This document shows, one piece after another, positions 1-6,153 of a DNA stretch of 6,572 bases. A program made the position numbers and the translations under genes. The stretch is from Sneathiella sp. GTDB lineage: Bacteria; Pseudomonadota; Alphaproteobacteria; Sneathiellales; Sneathiellaceae. The notes under the pieces were generated by a model, which had not been told where the DNA came from, did not search any database, and worked only from the letters and a program-made list of their open reading frames with translations. Within the stretch, counting starts at the first letter, position 1; each line of letters starts with the position of its first letter. The stretch lies in assembly GCA_002732675.1 (NCBI GenBank), contig NVRR01000022.1:1-6572 (forward strand), given 5' to 3'.

Positions 1-32
1 TTGAAATAGCGAAATGGGTTCTTGTTTTCCAT
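1..32 (-). CDS. IS6-family transposase, N-terminal 10 codons only
   Basis: Reading leftwards from the ATG at 32-30, the codons give MENKNPFRYF, identical to the start of the complete transposase at 1923-2630. The rest lies outside the window. It is the transposase of the left, inverted IS copy. There is no clear Shine-Dalgarno sequence in front of the start, as in the complete copy. Confidence 0.8.
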   Translation of the reverse strand, partial: MENKNPFRYF

Positions 33-92
33 TCTAGGATTTTATGGAATTGCTAAGATACAGTCAAAGATCGGTTTTCCTCTGACAGTGCC
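1..92 (-). mobile_element. IS6-family element, left end only (runs off window)
   Basis: Bases 1-92 are an exact reverse complement of the left end of the complete IS at 1863-2693. They contain the terminal GGCACTGTCAG motif (here read as CTGACAGTGCC, 82-92) and the first codons of the transposase. The element is in inverted orientation relative to the complete copy and extends past the start of the window, so its completeness cannot be judged. The perfect identity suggests a recent duplication. Confidence 0.9.
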
Positions 93-156
93 GGCCAGCG
101 TCAGCTAACCAAACGAACTTACTTCAAGTAGCACCGCGAAGAAGCTTTTGATGTTT

Positions 157-180
157 GGGCAGCGGCACGCGCCGCTGCCT
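157..180. terminator. GC-rich hairpin, possible terminator downstream of dioxygenase
   Basis: The arms GCAGCGGC (159-166) and GCCGCTGC (171-178) form a perfect 8-bp stem around a 4-base loop, and one more G-C pair extends it. It lies about 105 bp beyond the stop codon of the dioxygenase at 285-1154, on its downstream side. There is no convincing U-tract on either strand, so an intrinsic terminator is uncertain. The rest of 93-284 shows no gene. Confidence 0.35.
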
Positions 181-284
181 GAATGTATTGAGCAAGAACT
201 TTTCGCCTCTACTCGATCTTAATGTGACAACGCCTAATTGCAATATGTCCGAATGCAGCAATAATCCAACCGGCGACAGCGACA

Positions 285-1154
285 TCAAAAAGGCCGGTCA
301 CCTACAACAGTGACACGCTCCAACAAACGATGCTCTGGAAAGAAATCAGCAACCGCGTAATGCTGGGTGCTCCGGTTGTCCCAGAAAGCGAGGGATTTTG
401 GCTCCCAGCGGAAGCGCACCTGGTAATCGGGCTTTGACGCGGTTTGATAGAGCTTGGTCAGCAACCCGATACTCTCTTCTCTGGTCTTTCCCTTGATGTT
501 CGTTGTGAAAGAGTTGTTTACATAGATCGCCTTACGGCCGGATACAGGATGAGTACGAACGATGGGATGTTCTGAAGGAGGGTATTTGGCCTTCAGGTCC
601 TTGATCAACTGTTCGGCTCCCGGCTTGCCATACATCGCTTGCCGGAAGGGTCTCCAGTCATGCATGGCGGTCAACCCCTCTATTTCGTCCTTTGTTTCGT
701 CGTCGAGGCCTTCATAAGCTGCCTCCATATCCGCCCATAGCGTATCGCCGCCACATTCCGGTAAAATAATGCATCTCAGAATTGACCCTAAAGACGGATC
801 TTTACGCCAGGTCACATCACTATGCCATTTATCCGCCGTTATCTGCGACTTTGCGGTGCTCTCTACGACAAGAATTTCCGGATCGACATTCTGTGTCTTG
901 AAACCATCCTTGTGCTGCGTCAAGGGATGAATCTCAAGTTCACCAAATTTGCGCGCAAACGCCATATGCTGTTCCCGCGTAATATCCTGATCGCGAAAAA
1001 ACAGGACCTTGTATTGAACGAGCGCATCTGAGAGTTGATTGATTACATCCTGACCCAGTTCATCTCGCAGATCCAACCCGGAAACAACCGCGCCCAATCT
1101 TACGGTCATCGGTTCAAACTTCAGATTACCTGCCACGACATTCAACAACGCCAT
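285..1154 (-). CDS. TauD/TfdA-family 2-oxoglutarate- and Fe(II)-dependent dioxygenase
   Basis: This 289-residue cytoplasmic enzyme has the usual TauD length. The family couples decarboxylation of 2-oxoglutarate to hydroxylation of a substrate, often releasing sulfite from sulfonates or cleaving ethers or esters. The iron ligands are visible as WHSD (H111, D113) and QHYA (H265). T138 in GGDTLW and R276/R280 near the C-terminus match the 2-oxoglutarate and substrate anchors of TauD. H76 (IHPLT) aligns with the taurine-contacting H70 of E. coli TauD. The positions of TauD Y73 and N95 appear to be T79 and A107 here, so taurine is not assured as substrate. The ATG is preceded by GGAGAG (1166-1161) at 6 nt. 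A strong shared promoter block lies at 1177-1228. The family call is firm; the substrate is unknown. Confidence 0.93.
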   Translation of the reverse strand: MALLNVVAGNLKFEPMTVRLGAVVSGLDLRDELGQDVINQLSDALVQYKVLFFRDQDITREQHMAFARKFGELEIHPLTQHKDGFKTQNVDPEILVVESTAKSQITADKWHSDVTWRKDPSLGSILRCIILPECGGDTLWADMEAAYEGLDDETKDEIEGLTAMHDWRPFRQAMYGKPGAEQLIKDLKAKYPPSEHPIVRTHPVSGRKAIYVNNSFTTNIKGKTREESIGLLTKLYQTASKPDYQVRFRWEPKSLAFWDNRSTQHYAVADFFPEHRLLERVTVVGDRPF

Positions 1155-1176
1155 ATTCGTCTCTCCATATTATTTT

Positions 1177-1228
1177 TTAATTGACATTGATTAATTGATT
1201 TCCATTAATTTGTCAAGGATATAGTATG
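1177..1228 (-). promoter_or_regulatory. Shared promoter/operator block, copy 1 (drives dioxygenase)
   Basis: This 52-bp block matches 3920-3971 at 48 of 52 positions. On the minus strand it has a consensus -35 TTGACA (1216-1211) and, after 17 bp, a weak -10 TAATCA (1193-1188). The predicted start is near 1181, about 27 nt before the ATG. On the plus strand the block carries TTGACA (1181-1186) and TGTCAA (1211-1216) as outer inverted arms, and two ATTAAT motifs (1190 and 1204) spaced 14 bp. Such symmetry over the promoter is typical of a repressor operator. The sequence upstream of the -35 (1217-1228) is also shared, so the conserved signal extends beyond the core promoter. Confidence 0.75.
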
Positions 1229-1492
1229 CGATCTCACACACATGGCATTGCGTTAAACTGTACATACTTGCCAGCCTTTAGAGCTCTTTCGAAATACCAA
1301 TAATCTGTACCTCGAAAAATCATAATCGCTTCATTTTCCGCCTCCTGTGTTGAGAGCAGATTAACCTAAAACCGAAGATGTTTCAGGGGAGCAAATCAAG
1401 GCCCATAAGCACTGACAGGGAATCGTGCAGCCGTTGACCACAACACTCGGAATAACGTAATATGGAGAAAATTTAATAAAAAGGTTTTGACA
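1229..1492. other. Intergenic region between divergent dioxygenase genes
   Basis: No gene is visible on either strand. The region should hold the promoter of the plus-strand dioxygenase at 1493, but no clear -35/-10 pair and no third copy of the 52-bp block could be recognised by eye. An AAAAGG ribosome-binding site lies at 1479-1484, 8 nt before the ATG at 1493. Confidence 0.5.
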
Positions 1493-1862
1493 ATGGAAAA
1501 TGTCCAAAAATTTCCCCCACAGACGCTTAAATCACCAAGTGCATGGTATGGCCAGGAAATGGCAAAGAACACAGATATCTGGCTGACATATCTATCATCT
1601 AAAGAGGTGTCGGAACATGAAACTGCGGCGGAAAACTTTCAGTCCAACGGCCAGGATCTTGGGGCCATGTCGCAGGAGGATTTTCCGCTCCCTCTTTTAA
1701 TGGCCAAATTAGAAAAATTACGTAATAATCTGATGCATGGCATTGGTTTTGAACTTTTACGGGGGCTACCCGTGAAACAATATAGCCAAAGAATGGCGGC
1801 AGCAATTTTTTGTGGTATCGGGGCATATATAGGACTCCCCCGATCGCAGAATACAGCTGGCC
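1493..1862 (+). pseudogene. TauD/TfdA-family dioxygenase, 5' fragment truncated by IS
   Basis: The first 123 codons are intact and resemble the N-terminal part of a TauD/TfdA-type oxygenase subgroup of about 340 residues. Visible family features are SAWYG (16-20), DFPLP (63-67), GIGFELLRGLPV (83-94), then GIGAYIG and SQNTAG (118-123). The frame enters the IS end at 1863 and stops at 1889-1891 after nine foreign residues. The HxD and distal His iron ligands, expected further downstream, are therefore missing and the product cannot be active. The chosen start is ATG at 1493, with AAGG 8 nt upstream; an in-frame TTG at 1487 is less likely. The 3' part of the gene is not found beyond the IS (2694 onward is a different gene) nor after the left copy (93 onward). 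It was probably a functional partner of the cluster. Confidence 0.8.
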
Positions 1863-1873
1863 GGCACTGTCAG
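1863..1873 (+). repeat. IS6-family left terminal inverted repeat
   Basis: GGCACTGTCAG, paired with the right end at 2683-2693 (9 of 11 positions). The same motif in variant form closes the left copy (82-92) and the remnants at 4978 and 5428. Confidence 0.85.
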
Positions 1874-1922
1874 AGGAAAACCGATCTTTGACTGTATCTT
1901 AGCAATTCCATAAAATCCTAGA

Positions 1923-2630
1923 ATGGAAAACAAGAACCCATTTCGCTATTTCAAAACATCTCCTGAGACCATCCGGCTGGCGGTGATGATGTATGTCCGA
2001 TTTCCGTTGTCCCTTCGCAACGTAGAAGATCTTCTCCACGAACGAGCCATCGACATTAGTCATGTATCCGTTCGCTACTGGTGGAGCCGGTTCGGTCCAA
2101 TTTTTGCCCGCGACATCCGAAAGAAACAGATCAATCGACCTCAAAATTATTCAAACTGGAAATGGCATCTTGATGAGGTCTTTGTGAAGATCAATGGCGA
2201 GACGCCTTACCTGTGGCGTGCTGTTGATCATGAGGGCGAAGTCCTGGAAGCCTATGTTTCTAAACGCCGCGATCGCAAAGCCGCTTTGACATTCCTTAAG
2301 AAACTTATGAAACGTTCCGGCCAACCTCATGTGATTGTAACGGACAGATTACGTTCATATCGTGCCGCGATGAAGATAATTGGAAATGAGACAACGCAAG
2401 AAACAGGCCGTTGGTTGAACAATCGCTGTAAGAACTCCCATCTCCCATTCCGGCGACGAGAGCGGGCTATGCTGAAATTCAGGCGCCCGCGAAGTTTCCA
2501 GAAATTCGTCTCAATTCACTCATCAATCCATAACCACTTCAACCATGACCGCCATTTAACCAACCGAGAAACATTCGACCTTCAACGAAATGCCGCACTG
2601 ACCGAGTGGCAGCAGTTTAGTGCGGCATAG
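1923..2630 (+). CDS. IS6-family DDE transposase
   Basis: This 235-residue enzyme has the normal IS6-family length and catalyses replicative transposition of the element. The catalytic triad is visible: D84 in WHLDEVFVKI, D141 in VTDRLRSYRAA and E180 in HLPFRRRERAM. An N-terminal helix-turn-helix-like region (about residues 15-65) precedes the catalytic core, and the family-typical NSHLPFRRRE and LQKFVSIHSS-like stretches follow. It looks intact and could be active. No good ribosome-binding site lies before the ATG, which suggests weak translation. A second copy begins at 32 on the other strand, and a diverged, truncated relative lies at 5041-5427. Confidence 0.95.
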   Translation: MENKNPFRYFKTSPETIRLAVMMYVRFPLSLRNVEDLLHERAIDISHVSVRYWWSRFGPIFARDIRKKQINRPQNYSNWKWHLDEVFVKINGETPYLWRAVDHEGEVLEAYVSKRRDRKAALTFLKKLMKRSGQPHVIVTDRLRSYRAAMKIIGNETTQETGRWLNNRCKNSHLPFRRRERAMLKFRRPRSFQKFVSIHSSIHNHFNHDRHLTNRETFDLQRNAALTEWQQFSAA

Positions 2631-2700
2631 TAGAAGGGTTTTCGTGCCATTTCACGCCATACAGAGACGAGGGCGCATTAGTCTGACAGCACCGCCACAT

Positions 2701-3855
2701 TTACTTAAAAATCGGATCCATTCCGGCAGCTTCGAGTGCCGCCGCACGGGTTTTCATCCATTCTGCCTTGAAAGCATCACCGTCAAGGTTCCTGTCTTTC
2801 ATGGTTGCCCAGGCTTCTGCCAATATATCCTGGCGCTTCAGCAGCTTCAGGTTATGAACTTCCATTTCGTCGGTCCAGACACCGATTTCCGTCCAGTATT
2901 TAACAGCTGCCGGATGGTACGGAACCGCCCACTCAAATGTCTGGTTCTTGGTCGACCAGCCCGGCATGGACGGCGAAGAGTTCTTATAACTGTCATATTG
3001 GGAATTGATCGCCTTGACCATGGAATAGACCAGATCCGGATCCTGGTCGGCCCGCGTGATCAAAATCGGGAAAGGATAGGCGGCCCCATCATGCGGATGG
3101 TCTTTATCAACATTGCCAGTGCCGAGAGTTGCAACATGCGGCACGAAATAAGGGGCAACGGCTAGCAGGCGCTTCCAGCCTTCCTTATCGGCGGCCGGGA
3201 TCGGAGGCCAGAAGACACCGTGCGGGGTTGCTTCCAGCTTTTTGGCCGGACCAGTTGCAGTCGTGCCTAAAGCGGCAATAATCTGACCGCCTGCCATGCC
3301 TTTCCACATGGCGCCATAGCCACCGAATTCGACAATATCGACATCATCGAATGTCAAATTACCGAAGGCAAGGAGGGCCTTTGTTCCAATTGTCAAGGCC
3401 GGAGAGCCGCGGACAATACCAACCTTTTTGCCTTTGAGGCCGGCCATGGTTTTAACGCCTGAATCTCTGGTAACGGCGAGGCTGACATTGATGTCCGCCG
3501 TTGCGCTCATCAGCAGCTGCACCTTCTGCGGGCCCCAGCTCGGAACAGCAAAGTTATACACGCCTTCGGAGGCGTAGAACGTGCCGGCGCCATTGGCAAT
3601 AAACTGAACCTTGTCAGTCCGCAAAGGGCTCATACGGGAAATGTCATTTTTCCCCGGGATAACGCGAATGTTGACGCCGTACGCGTCTTTCAGCGCCTTG
3701 CCAATTACAACGGCCTGATTATATCCGTTAGTACCCGTGTTATAGGCGCTCCAAGCAAGAATGCTTGGAAGCTTCACGTCGGCCGCATGCGTGGTACTGG
3801 ATAAGGTTAGCGCGGCCACGGCAGCGGCTGCGCACATTTTCAAACTAAATGCCAT
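2701..3855 (-). CDS. TAXI-family TRAP transporter solute-binding receptor
   Basis: This is a secreted substrate-binding protein of 384 residues, somewhat longer than the roughly 320 usual for TAXI receptors. It begins with a Sec signal peptide (alanine-rich hydrophobic stretch 8-18, likely cut after THA at 24). The mature start SILAWSAYNTGTNGY (31-45) and the following GKALKD and PGKNDISRMSPLR (67-79) are characteristic of the TAXI fold. It would capture a small anionic ligand in the periplasm and hand it to a DctM/DctQ-type permease. No permease gene is present: the IS end lies 7 bp beyond its stop codon, where one might be expected. The ATG has GGGAG (3868-3864) in good position. Upstream is the second copy of the 52-bp promoter block, so it is co-regulated with the dioxygenase at 285-1154. 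The substrate is unknown. Confidence 0.9.
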   Translation of the reverse strand: MAFSLKMCAAAAVAALTLSSTTHAADVKLPSILAWSAYNTGTNGYNQAVVIGKALKDAYGVNIRVIPGKNDISRMSPLRTDKVQFIANGAGTFYASEGVYNFAVPSWGPQKVQLLMSATADINVSLAVTRDSGVKTMAGLKGKKVGIVRGSPALTIGTKALLAFGNLTFDDVDIVEFGGYGAMWKGMAGGQIIAALGTTATGPAKKLEATPHGVFWPPIPAADKEGWKRLLAVAPYFVPHVATLGTGNVDKDHPHDGAAYPFPILITRADQDPDLVYSMVKAINSQYDSYKNSSPSMPGWSTKNQTFEWAVPYHPAAVKYWTEIGVWTDEMEVHNLKLLKRQDILAEAWATMKDRNLDGDAFKAEWMKTRAAALEAAGMDPIFK

Positions 3856-3919
3856 TAATTTTTCTCCCTGGAGATCTGGTAATAGTTGTTTTTTGTTTTC
3901 TACGAGATACGTGTTTTTC

Positions 3920-3971
3920 TTAATTGATATTGATTAATTGATCGTCATTAATTTGTCAAGGATATAGTATG
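3920..3971 (-). promoter_or_regulatory. Shared promoter/operator block, copy 2 (drives TAXI receptor)
   Basis: This block differs from 1177-1228 at only 4 of 52 positions, three of them clustered between the two ATTAAT motifs (3933 and 3947, again 14 bp apart). The -35 TTGACA (3959-3954) and -10 TAATCA (3936-3931) keep the same 17-bp spacing. The predicted start is near 3924, leaving a leader of about 69 nt. Sequence on either side of the block is unrelated to copy 1, so this is a conserved functional element and not the edge of a longer duplication. Confidence 0.75.
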
Positions 3972-4131
3972 TCGCCTTAATATACTTAGCATCGCGCCTC
4001 ATCTGAAGGTCTTTTCGGGTCATCTAATGCTGCAGCTTTCGTGACTGAAAGCCTGTGCAGAACAAGAGCTTTAAGCGTTGCTTCAAAATGTACATGCATA
4101 TTCCTAGGCAGGTTTACGCTTCTCCCGTATA

Positions 4132-4159
4132 TTGGCAAAATTGAGGGAAAATATATTTA
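4132..4159 (+). promoter_or_regulatory. Possible promoter of the TetR-type regulator gene
   Basis: TTGGCA (4132-4137) and TATTTA (4154-4159), 16 bp apart, are reasonable -35 and -10 boxes about 85 nt before the regulator start. No copy of the 52-bp operator block overlaps it. The rest of 3972-4244 shows no gene or clear signal. Confidence 0.3.
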
Positions 4160-4244
4160 GTGTTAAGGAAGGATTGTTGTAGCCTGCCGTTCATCGCGTA
4201 CGATTTCAACCGCAAGAATTGGCAAAACGGTAAAACTACTTATT

Positions 4245-4967
4245 ATGATAAAAGAGAATAATCTAGAGAATCTGACAGCTCATCGTCCGGACGTAACAGA
4301 CGGAGGGTCACACACACTTGAAGGAACGAAACTTCGAATTGTGACCGCCGCGGAAAGGTTATTCGCAATACACGGCATCGATGGCGTTACCCTTCAGCAA
4401 ATCCTGAAAGGTGCCGGGCAGCGCAATTCATCAGCGATGCATTATCATTTCGGCTCCAGGGAAGCACTGATCGAGGCAATCCTCCTATGGCGCGTGACCG
4501 AATTCGACGCACATAGAAACAAAATGATTGATGAGTTGCTGGAGGAAGGGCGCAGCAATGACATTCGCGGAATTTTGGCCACCGGCATTATTCCTTTTAC
4601 ACGTCCCATCGCCGAATCCAGCCAGCCAAGCTTTTACAACCGGTTTCTGCTGGAAATACATCGCAGCTCAACCCTTAGTTTTGATGAAATAATCGCCGGA
4701 AAAGCCGGCCGGGGTATTCAGCGCATGAATAATTTATTATTTGCGCAACTGATGGATATTCCCGGTGAATTGCGAAAGCCAAGGATTGCAACGGTGAGGT
4801 CCATGATTATTTTTGCAGTTGCGGATATAGAGGCCGTGCGGGAAAGAAGGTTGAAAGATAACCACGAGTTCGACTTTAATCGAGCGGTTGAAAATCTTAT
4901 CGATATGGTGAGTGCAGCTTTCGTTGCCCCGGTGTCCCAAGAGACCAGAAGGTGTCTACAAATCTAG
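4245..4967 (+). CDS. TetR-family transcriptional regulator
   Basis: This 240-residue protein has a TetR-type DNA-binding domain at about residues 30-80: AERLFAIHGIDGVTLQQIL, then a recognition helix region NSSAMHYHFGSRE (61-73) and LIEAIL. The remainder is a helical ligand and dimer domain with SFYNRFLLEIHRS (129-141). An unusual 25-30 residue polar tail precedes the HTH. Such proteins usually repress and are released by a small ligand. It is divergent from the TAXI receptor gene, with the shared operator block between them, so it is the natural candidate regulator of the block at both sites. That link is inference. The start ATG has no clear Shine-Dalgarno; the next in-frame ATG is inside the HTH, so this start is kept. 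A truncated IS begins 10 bp past its stop codon. Confidence 0.88.
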   Translation: MIKENNLENLTAHRPDVTDGGSHTLEGTKLRIVTAAERLFAIHGIDGVTLQQILKGAGQRNSSAMHYHFGSREALIEAILLWRVTEFDAHRNKMIDELLEEGRSNDIRGILATGIIPFTRPIAESSQPSFYNRFLLEIHRSSTLSFDEIIAGKAGRGIQRMNNLLFAQLMDIPGELRKPRIATVRSMIIFAVADIEAVRERRLKDNHEFDFNRAVENLIDMVSAAFVAPVSQETRRCLQI

Positions 4968-4977
4968 GTCCTAGGGG

Positions 4978-5427
4978 GGCGCTGTCAGACTAATGCGACG
5001 TCGTCTCTGTATGGCGTGAAATGGCACAAAAGTGCCTCTACTATGCCGCGCTTAGTTGCTGCCACTCGGCCAGTGCGGCATTTCTTTGAAGCTTGAATGC
5101 TTCTCCGTTTTTTAGGTGGCGTTCATGGTTGAAGTGGTTATGGACTGATGAGTGGATTGAGACGAATTTCTGCAAGCTTTGCAAGCGCTTGAATTTCAGC
5201 ATCGCCTGCTCTCGTCGCTGGAACGGGAGATGGGAGTTCTCACAGCGATTGTTCAACCAACGGCCTGTTTCTTGCGATGTCTCATTGCCAATTATCTTCA
5301 TTGCAGCACGGTAAGAACGTAATCTATCCGTTACTATTTCATGCGGTCTTTCATATCGCTTCATTATTTTCTTGAGGAATTTCATCGCTGCGTTACAATC
5401 TTGCCGCCTGGAAACAAAGGCCTCCAA
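4978..5427 (-). mobile_element. Truncated IS6-family element, right half only
   Basis: The sequence starts with a right-end motif GGCGCTGTCAG (4978-4988) and closely parallels the right end of the complete IS, including the non-coding stretch between the end and the transposase stop. It encodes the C-terminal half of a transposase on the minus strand. At about 5428 it stops abruptly where another IS right end begins. It is a diverged relative of the complete element, not a recent copy. Confidence 0.85.
5041..5427 (-). pseudogene. IS6-family transposase, C-terminal fragment
   Basis: About 129 codons match residues 107-235 of the complete transposase; roughly three quarters are identical by eye. 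The second and third catalytic residues are kept (VTDRLRSY and the E of RREQAML), but the region with the first Asp and the DNA-binding part is gone, so it cannot be active. The open frame continues to a TTG at 5448, but those first codons come from the neighbouring IS end and are not part of the gene. The reading frame itself has no stop, so truncation is not old or the fragment has escaped further mutation. Confidence 0.85.
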
Positions 5428-5467
5428 GATGCTGCCAGACGAATGCAACGTGGTCTCTGTATGACGT
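5428..5467 (-). mobile_element. Solo right end of another IS6-family element
   Basis: About 40 bp beginning GATGCTGCCAGAC align base by base with the right end at 4978-5017 (for example GTCTCTGTATG at 5453-5463), with a handful of changes. It has the same orientation as the fragment to its left. After about 5467 the similarity ends, so only the tip of this element remains. It marks a second, older insertion or deletion event. Confidence 0.7.
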
Positions 5468-5499
5468 TGTTCCCCGTCAACACCTATGGGCCTAGATAA

Positions 5500-5961
5500 G
5501 GGAATTGCATAAGAGAGAGTTTTTGCAATCTTGATCTACCGGAGCGAAAGAAGCTGCTTGCGCCATGGCTTGCGGAAGGGTCCATTAATATGGTGTTTGC
5601 GGATTGGGGGCATCGGCAAGACCTTCTTCTGTCTTTCCTGCGCCATCGGCTATTGCCAATGGAGACAGCTTTCTGTCCTACGAGGCCCTTACCCCGGCTC
5701 CCGCCCTCTATCTAGACGGAGAAATGCAGGGGAGCCGCCTTACAGGAACGCATCAAGCTCCTGACGAACGGTAACGATACGAAGGCACCGGTCCATATCT
5801 ACACGCCGGACCTTCAGGACATGACGGACAGCACGCAGGATATTGGCCTCGATACGGGTCATAACGATATCGATGCCCTGATTGAAGAAGTGAAGCCGAA
5901 GGCTGTGCTCATTGACAATATCTCCACCTTCATACGGACCGGCAACGAGAACGAGGCGGAT
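5500..5961 (+). pseudogene. RepA/KaiC-like AAA ATPase (AAA_25 type), frameshifted remnant
   Basis: Read through three frames, the sequence gives a recognisable P-loop ATPase of the RepA-like helicase type found on plasmids and integrative elements. In order: LPERKKLLAPWLAEGSINMV (frame 1, to 5595), Walker A ADWGIGKT (5599-5623), AIANGDSFLSYEALTPAP (from 5649), LYLDGEM (5706-5726), ERIKLLTNGND (from 5746) and Walker B AVLIDN (5902-5919). Each break is one extra base: a G in the run 5606-5610, the G at 5648, and the A at 5742. A stop at 5497-5499 lies just upstream and no start codon is clear. The 3' end is replaced by recombinase sequence near 5960. The product cannot be made as a functional ATPase. 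Confidence 0.75.
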
Positions 5962-6114
5962 GTCCGGCTGGCTTTTCTGGCGCCCGATATCCAGCGTGCC
6001 ATTCTTGACGAATGCCAACCCGGCACCCAGACGCTTGGCGTTCTCATGAAAGGCGATATCCCACTGCTCTGGACCGAGCAGCGCCGCAGGTTTGGAATTG
6101 AAGTCGCGAGCTGA
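5962..6114 (+). pseudogene. Serine recombinase, C-terminal tail fragment fused in frame to the ATPase remnant
   Basis: The last 50 codons, starting VRLAFLAPDIQRAILD and continuing through IPLLWTEQRRRFG, read like the conserved C-terminal tail of resolvase/invertase-type serine recombinases common in Alphaproteobacteria. They do not resemble the RepA-like ATPase they are joined to, where sensor and arginine-finger parts would be expected after the NENEAD segment. The N-terminal catalytic domain with the nucleophilic Ser is absent. The stop is the TGA at 6112-6114. This is the scar of a deletion joining the two genes. The recombinase originally probably sat at this end of an island beside tRNA-Ser. 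Confidence 0.7.
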
Positions 6115-6153
6115 AACCGACTTAATTCCTCTATAGGGAAAATCCTTAAGTCA

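Larger units (their letters stand above)
1..99. repeat. 99-bp perfect inverted repeat with 1856-1954
   Basis: Bases 1-99 and 1856-1954 are perfect reverse complements. The first 92 bp of this arm are IS sequence. The last 7 bp (GGCCAGC, 93-99) lie outside the IS end and match the 7 bp outside the other copy (GCTGGCC, 1856-1862). The pair brackets the segment 93-1862, which carries one complete and one broken dioxygenase gene. Confidence 0.9.
1863..2693 (+). mobile_element. Complete IS6-family insertion sequence (831 bp)
   Basis: The element is bounded by terminal repeats GGCACTGTCAG (1863-1873) and CTGACAGCACC (2683-2693), which match at 9 of 11 positions and start with the GG usual for IS6-family ends. 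It holds one transposase gene filling most of its length. The 8 bp on each side (AGCTGGCC, 1855-1862; GCCACATT, 2694-2701) do not match. Its two flanks therefore come from different places and a rearrangement followed insertion. It cuts the dioxygenase at 1493 and ends 7 bp before the stop codon of the TAXI receptor. Confidence 0.92.

Noticed and set aside
822..1031. 69-codon open frame on the plus strand
   Set aside because: It lies wholly antisense within the well-supported TauD-like gene and resembles no known family.
1855..2701. 8-bp target duplication around the complete IS
   Set aside because: The flanks AGCTGGCC and GCCACATT do not match, so no simple target duplication is present.
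2620..3165. 181-codon open frame on the plus strand
   Set aside because: It starts in the IS end and runs antisense through the TAXI receptor; its composition is that of a shadow frame.
4964..4974. Palindrome CTAGGTCCTAG after the TetR-type gene as a terminator
   Set aside because: The stem is only 5 bp and no U-tract follows; chance is sufficient.
5041..5448. Complete small gene of 135 codons
   Set aside because: It needs a TTG start located in a different IS end and lacks the first half of the transposase; it is a fragment.
5740..6047. Minus-strand open frames over the ATPase-recombinase remnant
   Set aside because: The plus strand carries recognisable Walker motifs and a recombinase tail; the minus frames are shadows.
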